DNA of 64,000 nucleotides, from NCBI GenBank assembly GCA_964017235.1, contig OZ024931.1:103310221-103374220 (forward strand), in the 5' to 3' direction. This document shows positions 14,001 to 26,000 of this stretch, in pieces (position 1 is the first letter of the stretch; each line of letters starts with the position of its first letter). Under the pieces are notes generated by a model. That model was not told the origin of the DNA. It saw only the letters and a list, made by a program, of their open reading frames with translations, and ran no database searches. The position numbers and the translations under genes are program-made. The stretch is from Sabellastarte sp. h YS-2021. Taxonomy: Eukaryota; Annelida; Polychaeta; Sabellida; Sabellidae.

Positions 14001-17000
14001 TCTGTCGAGTAGCCATGCCAATTTTCAAAAAAATTTTATCTTGCCAAAAATGGCGGCCATTTTGAATTTTCGAATTTTTCGCAAAAATTGCAAAACATAA
14101 AAATGCTTATATCTCGAAAACCCTGCTAGATAGACCGATTTCGACGAAATTTTTGACCCACAGGGTATCTCTGCAGAGTAGCCATGCCAATTTTCAAAAA
14201 AAAATTTCTCGCAAAAAATGGCGGTCATTTTGAATTTTCGAATTTTTCGCAAAATTGCAAAACATAAAAATGCTTATATCTCGAAAACCGTGCTAGATAG
14301 AGCGATTTCGTCGAATTTTTTGACCCACAGGGTATCTCTGCAGCGTAGCCATACCAATTTTCAACAAGAGGAGAGTGCCCGAGAACGGGCACTGTGTCAG
14401 CTGACTGAGTGTTTTTGATTTGTGAAGGTGATTAGAGGACAGAATAATTATCAGGAAAAGGGCTGTACAGAAATACAGTAAATGGTAACTGAACAGCAAG
14501 TTCGAAAGAAATTCCGTAGCTGACAGAAGAAAAGGATAAAATAGTTATGCCCTGTAAATGGTATTATGAAGGAAAATAACAAGGTAATTGTTTAAGTGTA
14601 AAAAATAGGTTAAAACATATTTAAAGAAATACTACAAATGCAATATCCTCGTTCGACCTTGAAGAAGGGGTCCAAGGTCAAATCTAACCACACAAATACA
14701 TTCCCAGCCCATGATTTCCTATGGTTTACCATTCCAAACCTCTAGGACCAATTATAAATGAGTTATAAGCACTTTAAGCTTGGCTGTCCTCATTTGACCT
14801 TGAAGGAGGGGTCCAAAGGTCAAATCTGACCATACCAAAAGATTCCGAGCCAATGATTTCCTATGGGATGGTTTACCATCCCAAATCTCTGTCACCAATA
14901 ATAAGCGAGTTGTAGGCACTTTCAATTTTCGCTATCCTCATTTGACCTTGAAGGAGGGTTCCAAGGTCAAATCGGACCATATCAACAGATTCACAGCCCA
15001 CGATTTCCTGTCTGTTTACCATCCCAAACCTCTGGGACCAATAATAAGCGAGTTATAAGCACTTTTAAGTTTGGCTATCCTTGTTTGACCTTGAAGGAGG
15101 GGTCATTGAAGGTCAAATCTGACCACACCAAAAGATTCCCACCCCATGATTTCCTACAGGTTGGTTTATCATCCCAAACCTCTAGGATCAATAATAAGGG
15201 AGATATAAGCACTTTTCATGACTGACAAAAAACACCTGTGGCGGCCATCTTGTTTCTCAAAATGAGGCCAAAAATATTCCCAGACAACATTTTATGGTTA
15301 TTAATATATACTGCAAACTTAAGAAAGCTAGCTATAATATTTTTTTTCATCAGAGCAGTAATGGTGAAATCTCTCTCTACACACTGCGGCTATCCAGTGG
15401 ATACAATGATTTACTCAACAGTGAGAACCTGAAAGTAGCTATTGCTCAGCTATGCTATGACATAGAGGTCTGCAATTTCACTATGTTATAGCTGACCAAA
15501 AATTCTGTGAATAACATATTTAACAAATTACTCTAAATGTAATAGTTTTCAAGTTACAACTGATTTACTCAACAGTGAGAACCTCAAAGGAACTATTACT
15601 CAGCTATGCAATGAGCTACATGTCTGAAATTTTACTATGTTATAGCTAACCCAAAAGTAGGTGAACAACATATTTAAGCAAACTACTGTAAATGCAATAG
15701 TTTTCAAGCTACAACTGATTTACTCAATAGTGAGAACCTGAAAATAGCTATTGCTCCGCTATGCCATGAGCTATAGGTCTGTAATTTCACTATGTTATAG
15801 CTGACCCAAAAGTAGGTGAACAATATATTTTAACAAAATACTCCAAATGCAATATTTTTCAAGTTATAGCCGATTTACTCAACTGTCAGTACCTGAGAAT
15901 AGCTATTGCTCAGTTGTGCCATGAGCTATAGGTCTATAATTTCACTATGTTATAGCTGACCCAAAAGTAGCTGAATAACATATTTGCACAAATTTCTGTA
16001 AATGCAATAGTTTTCCAATTATAACTGATTTACTCAACAGTGAGAACTTCAAAGTAGCTATTACTCAGCTATGCAATGAGCCACAGGTCTGGAACTTCAC
16101 TATGTTATAGCTGACCCCAAAATAGGTGAATAACATATTGCAACAAAATACTCTAAATGCAATAGTTTCCAAGTTATAAGTGATTTACTCAACAGTGATA
16201 ACCTAAAAGTAGCTATTACTCAGCTATGCCATGAGCTACAGGTCTGAAATTTTACTATGTTATAGCTGACCCAAAAGTAGCTGAATAACATATTTATACT
16301 AAATTCTCTAAATGCAATAGTTTTCAAATTATAAGTGATTTGCTCAACATTGAGAACTTCAAAGTAGCTATTACTCAGCTATGCAATGAGTCACAGGTCT
16401 GGAACTTCACTATGTTATAGCTGACCCCAAAATAGGTGAATAACATATTGAAACAAAATACTCTAAATGCAATAATTTCCAAGTTATAAGCGATTTACTC
16501 AACAGTGATAACCTCAAAGTAGCTATTACTCAGCTATGCCATGAGCTACAGGTCTGAAATTTTACTATGTTATAGCTGACCCAAAAGTAGGTGAACAACA
16601 TATTTAAGCAAAATACTGTACATGCTATAGTTTTCAAGTTACAACTGATTTACTCAATAGTGATGACCTAAAAGTAGCTATTACTCAGCTATGCCATGAG
16701 CTACAGGTCTGAAATTTTACTATGTTATAGCTGACCCAAAAGTAGCTGAATAACATATTTATACTAAATTCTCTAAATGCAATAGTTTTCAAATTATAAG
16801 TGATTTGCTCAACATTGAGAACTTCAAAGTAGCTATTACTCAGCTATGCAATGAGTCACAGGTCTGGAACTTCACTATGTTATAGCTGACCCCAAAATAG
16901 GTGAATAACATATTGAAACAAAATACTCTAAATGCAATAATTTCCAAGTTATAAGCGATTTACTCAACAGTGATAACCTCAAAGTAGCTATTACTCAGCT

Positions 17001-20000
17001 ATGCCATGAGCTACAGGTCTGAAATTTTACTATGTTATAGCTGACCCAAAAGTAGGTGAACAATATATTTAAGCAAAATACTGTACATGCAATAGTTTTC
17101 AAGTTACAACTGATTTACTCAATAGTGATGACCTAAAAGTAGCTATTACTCAGCTATGCCATGAGCTGACCCCAAAATAGGTGAATAACATATTGAAACA
17201 AAATACTCTAAATGCAATAATTTCCAAGTTATAAGCGATTTACTCAACAGTGATAACCTCAAAGTAGCTATTACTCAGCTATGCCATGAGCTACAGGTCT
17301 GAAATTTTACTATGTTACAGCTGACCCAAAAGTAGCTGAATAACATATTTATACTAAATTCTCTAAATGCAATAGTTTTGCAATTACAACTGATTTACTC
17401 AATAGTGAGAACCTCAAAGTAGTTATTACTCAGCTATGCAATGAGCTACAGGTCTGAAATTTTACTATGTTATAGCTGACCCAAAAGTAGGTGAACAACA
17501 TATTTAAGCAAAATACTGTAAATGCAATGGTTTTGAAGTTACAACTGATTTACTCAATAGTGATGACCTAAAAGTAGCTATTACTCAGCTATGCCATGAG
17601 CTACAGGTCTGAAATTTTACTATGTTATAGCTGACCCAAAAGTAGCTGAATAACATATTTATACGAAATTCTGTAAATGCAAAAGTTTTCCAATTACAAC
17701 TGATTTACTCAATAGTGAGAACTTCAAAGTAGCTATTACTCAGCTGTGCCATGACCTACAGATCTGAAATTTCACTATGTTATAGCTGGCCCAAAAGTAG
17801 GTGAACAACATATTTAAGCAAAATACTGTAAATGCAATAGTTTTCAAGTTACAACTGATTTACTCAATAGTGATGACCTAAAAGTAGCTATTACTCAGCT
17901 ATGCCATGAGCTACAGGTCTGAAATTTTACTATGTTATAGCTGACCCAAAAGTAGCTGAATAACATATTTATACGAAATTCTCTAAATGCAATAGTTTTC
18001 AAGTTATAAGCGATTTACTCAACAGTGATAACCTAAAAGTAGCTATTACTCAGCTATGCCATGAGCTACAGGTCTGAAATTTCACTATGTTATAGCTGGC
18101 CCAAAAGTAGCTGAATAACATATTTATATGAAATTCTCTAAATGCAATAGTTTTTAAGTTACAAGTGATTTTACTCATAATGGAAGTTACTGAAAAGCCC
18201 AAAAGTAGCTATTACTCACTTAGCTATTGAGACAGACACCCAACTTACTCACCATATTGTAGCTATGAAAAAAGTAGCTGAACAACATATTTTCACAAAA
18301 TGCTGTAAATGCAACACTTTTGAAGTTATAAGTGATTTAGTGCATGATTTCATGAATTTTAATGCATTAAAAATTATTAAAAAAATTTATTTAAAAAAAA
18401 GTAAGACAGATCCAGGTCTCATACTCACACAAGAGAATCTACCTCTGGCCTAGTACATATATGCAAGATATGAGAGAAATCCCTGCAATAGTCACTGAGA
18501 AAATTGTGATAAAAAGTTGAAATTTTCACACTTTTGGTGGGGGTACCCCCCTTGTAATGTCTCTAGCAAACAGACGAACAGACAGATTTGCATGCCTTGA
18601 ACACTTTTTCATCCTCGATAGATAAGGTATCTTTTAAAAAAAACAGCATGTCTCAATAGTGACTGAGAAAATTGTGATAAAAAGTTGAAATTTTCACACT
18701 TTTGGTGGGGGTACCCCCCTTGTAATGTCTCTAGCAAACAGACGAACAGACAGATTTGCATGCCTTGAACAATTTTTCATCCTCGATAGATAAGGTATCT
18801 TTTAAAAAAAACAGCATGTCTCTAGGCCTTGTAGTTTTGGAGAAGAAGTTGTTCACGCGGACGCGGACGCCCACGCCGCAGAGTGATGACATAATGCCAG
18901 CTGACTGACAAGTCAGCTGACATAAAAACATTTTGTCTTGCCAAAAATGGTGGCCATTTTTAATTTTCGAATTTTTGCGCAAAAATTACAAAACACAAAA
19001 ATACTAATATCTCGAAAACCGTGCTACATAGAGCGATTTCGACGAATTTTTGATCTTCAGGGTATCTCTGCAGAGCAGCTATCCCAAAGAGCTTTCACTC
19101 AGTGAAGTTTCAGACCCGTAGCTAATTATTCACCTACTCAAAATGAGTAAATGCTAATTATCTCTGAAACTATTGCGGATACCCAATTTTTATCAAATAA
19201 CTCATTCATCTACTTTTGGGAGAGCTTTCACATGGTGAAGTTTCAGACCCGTAGATAATTACTCACCTACTCAAAATGAGTAAATGCGAATTATCTCTTA
19301 AAAGTATTGCAGATAGCCAATTTTTCTCAAATAACTCATTCATCTACTTTTGGAAGAGCTTTCACATGGTGAAGTTTCAGACCCATACCTAATTACTCAC
19401 CAACTCAAAATGAGTAAATGCGAATTACCTCTAAAAGTATTGCAGATAGCCAATTTTTCTCAAATAACTCATTCACCTACTTTTGGGAGAGCTTTCACAT
19501 GGTGAAGTTTCAGACCCATAGCTAATTACTCACCTACTCAAAATGAGTAAATGCTAATTATCTCAAAAACTATTGCGTATACCCATTTTTTCTCAAATAA
19601 CTCATTCATGTACTTTTGGGAGAGCTTTCACATGGTGAAGTTTCAGACCCGTAGATAATTACTCACCTACTCAAAATGAGTAAATGCGAATGATCTCTAA
19701 AAGTATTGCAAATAGCCAATTTTTCTCAAATAACTCATTCACCTACTTTTGGAAGAGCTTTCACTCCGTGAAGTTTCAGACCCATAGCTAATTATTCACC
19801 TACTCAGTAAATGCTAATTATCTGTAAAAGTATTGCGGATACCCAATTTTTATCAAATAACTCATTCATCTACTTGTGGGAGAGCTTTCATGTGCTGAAG
19901 TTTCAGACCCATAGCTAATTACTCACCTACTCAAAATGAGTAAATGCGGATTATCTCTAAAAGTATTGCAGATAGCCAATTTTTCTCAAATAAATCATTC

Positions 20001-23000
20001 ACCTACTTTTGGGAGAGCTTTCACTTGGTAAAGTTTCAGACCCATAGCTAATTACTCACCTACTCAAAATGAGTAAATGCTAATTATCTCAAAAACTATT
20101 GGGGATACCCAATTTTTATCAAATAACTCATTCATGTACTTTTGGAAGAGCTTTCACATGGTGAAGTTTCAGACCCATAGCTAATTACTCACCTACTCAA
20201 AATGAGTAAATGCGAATTATCTCTTAAAATTATTGCAGATAGCCAATTTTTCTCAAATAACTTATTCATCTACTTTTGGAAGAGCTTTCACATGGTAAAG
20301 TTTCAGATCCATAGCTAATTACTCACCTACTCAAAATGAGTAAATGCAAATTATCTCTAAAAGTATTGCAGATAGCCAATTTTCAAAATATATTTGTCTC
20401 GCCAAATATAGCGGATATTTTGAATTTTCGAATTTTTTGGAAAACACCAATTTTTCTCAAATAACTCATTCACCTACTTTTGGGAGAGCTTTCACTCCGT
20501 GAAGTTTCAGACCCATAGCTAATTACTCACCTACTCAAAATGAGTAAATGCTAATTATCTGTAAAAGTATTGCGGATACCCAATTTTTATCAAATACTCA
20601 TTCATCTACTTGTGGGAGAGCTTTCACATGGTGAAGTTTCAGACCCATAGCTAATTACTCGCCTACTCAAAATGAGTAAATGCGAATTATCTCTAAAAGT
20701 ATTGCGGATACCCAATTTTTATCAAATAACTCATTCATCTACTTGTGGGAGAACTTTCACTTGATGAAGTTCCAGACCAGTAGGTAATTACTCACCTACT
20801 CAAAAGGAGTAAATGTGAATTATCTCTTAATAGTATTGCAGATAGCCAATTTTTCTCAAATAACTCATTCACCTACTTTTGGAAGAGCTTTCACACACGA
20901 AAATGATAAATTGTGAATATCTCGGAAAAGCTATTTCTTCTCCTTTAATGCTCGGCGGGAGATACACACCGCGGCAGTGGTCTTGTCAAAAAATTTTGTC
21001 TCCCCAAAAATGGTGGCCATTTTGAATTTTCAAAGTTTTTGCAAAACAGAAAAATGCTTATATCTCGAAAACCGTACCAGATGGAGCGAACTCAACAACA
21101 TTTTTGACCTGCTGGGTATCTCTGCAGAGTAGCCATGCCAATTTTCAAAATATATTTGTCTCGCCAAATATAGCGGACATTTTGAATTTTCAAATTTTTT
21201 GCAAAACACAAAAATGCTTATATCTTGAAAACCGTGCTAGATAGAGCAGACTGCACTGACTTAGGTTGCCACAACAGTATAAGGCTAGAAACGAAGCATT
21301 TTCTTAATACTTTAGCACTCACCTTCATATCCTTTTCGGGACGCTTTGTTTTTGCTATGCAAAAACATTATCTTTTTTTTTGCGAGCGATCCATGAGAGG
21401 ATGACACGAATAAAGGTGAATGTCTGACCTTGAGGTGATGACACAAACGAAGGTGAATGTCTGACCTTGAGGTGATGACACATAAGAAGGTGAATGTCTG
21501 ACCTTGAGGTGATGACACATATGAAGGTGAATGTCTGACCTTGAGGTGGAAGCAGGCCACCAGTGGTAGTTTCTTCATGGTGAGTTGCTTGGTGGACTCC
21601 TGGTTCACGTCACAGTTACTGCACTTGATTTTGGCTGCACTCCCCAGGTGTTCTGGACGGGTAAACCTACAGAACACAATCACTGCAAACATTATTGGGA
21701 GTTTTGAGGGATACAGCATCAGAACTTACAGCTTTCACTCAAAGGAGACCCATGTACAAAGGGCAAGATCAAAATATCAAAACATTGACAACACAATGCA
21801 TTTACGCAGACTTGTGAGAACTCATTTCATCCTGCCAAACTGATGGATCTTTTTGCATAACAAGTTTTTAGTAAGAAGGTAAAATCAAATCAGGATTAAT
21901 TGTTGATGTGAGAGGTATATGGTGGGGATGGGTCATTATCAAATAACGCACACATGCTCGCACACACAGGCATCATTTTATAATCTCCGTCCTGGGCTAA
22001 AGCCCGGCGGGAGATAATAATGTGTAGATCAGGAGACCTCCAATGCAAAACCGTTCTGATCCCGGGATCCCAAAAATAGATGTATTTTAACATATCCCCA
22101 ATCGAATGGGCCACTGATAAGAACTGAAACTGATGAACCAAAACATCACAGTTTCTTCTCTGAGAAAATTTAAAATGAAATTTAGTACCTTTCTGAAATT
22201 TTTCCGCTCCTATAATATTTATTCAATTTTCAACATTACCTGTTATGAATTTACATTCCAAGAATAACCATTTTCATAATTTCAGGATTGAAATTTTAAT
22301 AGTTACATAGGGTTCAGTGGATATGTGTAATTATTCCTTTACTACATAACTATTGTTGATTATCTTATTCCTCCCTGATGAAAGTTCCTTCACATCCTTG
22401 ACAGAGGAATTTGGATTAACTTAAATTTCAAGTTTCATGAAATTTTAGGAGTTTTTTAAAATTTTAAATGTTGTTGAATTGATTCAGAATTACTTGAAAA
22501 TGTTCCCAGCTTTACTACTTGACACAACATAAACATTCTGTGCTTCCAGTTTTAACTGTTTCTAAGATCTGTTCTTATGAAAGAGAAAATATGTGTTTAT
22601 ATAAAGTAACATCTAAAGCTTACATTACTTGTCTTACAATACCTTTTTAAGCAGTGAGTCAGTGAGGTAGGTTCATCAAACTTGTCAAGGCCATTCTGAA
22701 ACCCAACTGAAAAAACACAACAATACTGTCAATATATGAGACAACTATTTCAAAATACTAAAACTTTACACAATTTAATTAGATATACTTCTTTCACTTT
22801 GTTCTTTCTGATTCAGTACCATTACCCATAACACTGTAAACAGATAAGGTTTAAAATCACACTTGTGTATCAAATGCACACAAGATGGCACTACACAGAA
22901 CAATAACTGTTTCAAGATATAGTAGGGAACTACACCTATGATTTTTACATCATCTGTGTCCACTTTTGTCCGTACCTGTGCTACCCAAGATATGTTATGA

Positions 23001-26000
23001 ACAAGAGGGTCAAAGATGCCCCAAAAGTCAGGTTGCGCAGGCATCAATAAGGTTAGCGACTGCTGTAATTACATTTAGAAACAAGGAAAGAAATGTTAGG
23101 TCACCCACCCAGTTAAGGTGAATGTGTTAGACGTGCTAAGAAACATAAAACTTGTAATCTAGGTTACATAATTGTATCTATGCTATACACGGACAAACGA
23201 AAGGACAGAATTACACCAATTTCGAAAGCAACTTAGCTATGATGGGGATGTATCTCCCTGTCAAGTTTGAATTCGATTGGACAAAGCGTTTTCGAGTTAG
23301 AGTCTCTAAACGAAAATGTTGACGAACAAACAAACATATGGAATTACACCAATATCGAAAGGAACCTAGCTATGATAGTGATCTATCTCCCTGTCAAGTT
23401 TGAATTTGATTGGACAGAGCGTTTTCGAGTTAGAGTTCGGAAACAGAAATGTTGACGAACAGACAAATGGACAAAAAACAGACAAATTGACAGAATTACA
23501 CCAATTTTGAAAGGAACCTAGCTATGATGGTGATCTATCTCCTTGTCAAGTTTGAATTCGATTGGACAAACCATTTTTGAGTTAGAGTCCGGAAATGGAA
23601 ATTTTGACGGACATACAAACAGACAAACAAACAGACGGAATCATACCAATTTCGAAAGGAACCTAGCTGTGATGGTGATCTATGTCCCTGTCAAGTTTGA
23701 AATCGATTGGACGAAACCGTTTTCGAGTTAGAGTCCGGAAACAAAAATGTGGACGGACAGATGGATGGACAGACAAACGGACAAAAAACGGACAAACAAA
23801 TGGACGGAATTACACCAATTTCGAAAGGAACCTAGCTATGATGGTGATCTATGTCCCTGTCAAGTTTGAATTCGATTGGACAAACCGTTTTCCAGTTAGA
23901 GTCCGGAAACGAAAAATGTGGACGGACAGACAGATGGACGTCGAACACATCAATCTAATAGGCGAGTTGGTTACACGCAACCCACCTAATAAAATGGTAT
24001 AGTTGTGCATGTCCAAAAATACAATGCAGCTACAAGTAACAAAACATGTGGTAAAATGCACAGTTACAAATTATGTGCAACATTTCACTAAAACCTAGGA
24101 TTCAAATAAATTAATGAAATTTACTACCATGAAATAATACAATATTTCTATTGGACAGATTAGATTTTTCAAGAAAGTTTCGAAAACAACACAATTTTTA
24201 AGTTAACCAGAAGTATTAGTGGCCTTTTCTCACAAATTATTACACCAAATGTATGCAGACAAGCTCACTTGACCAGTAATTTTCTGAAATATGTCATTAA
24301 TTAAACACCAAAGTGTTATAATTGGAGAGACAATTGAAATTTTATTCATACAATATTTCTAAATTAATTTTTGTTCTGGCCTAAATGTTTTGAATAGTTT
24401 CACCACTTACACACCGGCTTGAGTACTAAGTAGGAGTAGGAGTACATGTAAAATATCAGAATGAACATCATTTTTTGAGAACATACTGGGGGATGTACAA
24501 ATCAAGCAGGGATAATGGGGAAAGTTTTGTAGTCAACAATGTATCAGGTCAAAAGTAATACATTTATGTGACTTCAATGGACTCACACAAACTAGACTGA
24601 CAAAGCTAACACAAACACCTGTGAACAAAAAGTAATTCATTACAATGTAACAAAATAACAAGAGGACATAAGTCATTAAACCAGTAATTACACTGGCAAA
24701 CCAAGAATCTTTACCTCTTACATGCCTGTTTTATTTGAAAACCTAAACACAAGACTTCAGATATACACAAAAACATTTACAATGTTTCATATTAGCTTTT
24801 TCCTAAATCAATAAAAGGGATTCCTCCTAATGATTTACTGGCAAATAATTTTCATAATTGTCACTACATGAAAATCTTTATTACCTCATTTCTAAACACT
24901 TGTAAGCCTGCATTAAACTCTTGCAACAACTCGTACTGCACTTCAGTTTCAATGAAACACTGCAATTCATGCAAACATATTTACAGACAATGATAAAAGC
25001 AAACAAGTGCATACATACACAGTGTGGTTTTACCTTCCCCATCCATGGGCCCCAGGTCCAGAGAGATGTCCCAGAATGGGTCAATGGTGGTTGACACATT
25101 GCTGTCACAAATACATATGTACAATAGCATTTGATTGTATTTAATAGTTTGCAACATACATTTAATGCTTTACATGTGCAATGATAAAAATGAAAAAGAC
25201 TATTGTAAGTTTCAAAATTGGTTAATTTTATTGTAATTGGAATTTTTATAAATAAAAATACTTACATAATCCCAACAAATGCTTACGTGACCTACCGTTC
25301 GGTCAAGGACACAGACAATGTGTCTCGCCATGTTTTTTCTACTGAAAGTACACACGTAAACCCCAGGGGGCACCTGCTGGAGGTTATATCTCCACTGTAA
25401 GTTGCCATTCTTAAAATTTTGACCCTACCCCTCAGAAGATGGTAGAGGGGAGGAGGGTGGGACTCTCCTTGTTGGGATTATGTAAGTATTTTTATTTATA
25501 AAAATTCCAATTACAATAAAATTAACCAATTTTATTGCATAAAAACGTACTTACATAATCCCAACAAATGCTTGAATACAGCCCTGAGGTCCATGGTGGG
25601 TAGACTTCTGAGGACTGTCAAGTGCTATAGGAGAGTTCTTGAGGTTATACAGATACAAAAAATGCATAGACACCATATGTTATACTACAAACAACTGTAA
25701 CATAGTACATATAGTTAAAACTGTAATTATATTATTGTTATTACAAGTACTGATAAAGTGAAAAAGTAGTTGTAATAAAGTAACTGCAAAGTACTCACCC
25801 ACTTTTGAAAGCAGCATGTTATACTATACATAGTATGATATTTATGAATCCCGTCACCGTATCTGTACAAATGTGCAGGGGTCAAAGGTCAGCTGTGCCC
25901 AGTTGAATAAAACTCCAGCAGTCAGAGTGCAGCTGTCCTTCAAGCCAAGCAGTCATAACATGAAATCTTATCCATAGTCGTGTTCAAAAATCAAAGTCCT

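Noticed and set aside
15405..18340. Regularly spaced repeats considered as a CRISPR array
   Set aside because: Units are ~157 bp, repeated over their whole length with no unique spacers, in a eukaryotic intron with no cas genes.
23267..24002. Open frames with repeated [10 protein letters not shown] and FRVRVRK peptides
   Set aside because: They follow the family F tandem repeat and shift frame with the variable GGACAGACAAA spacer; not treated as a protein.
25214..25533. The 320-bp hairpin at the left end of DIRS-2 considered as a separate MITE
   Set aside because: Its parts are explained as the left ITR plus the internal complementary region of DIRS-2.
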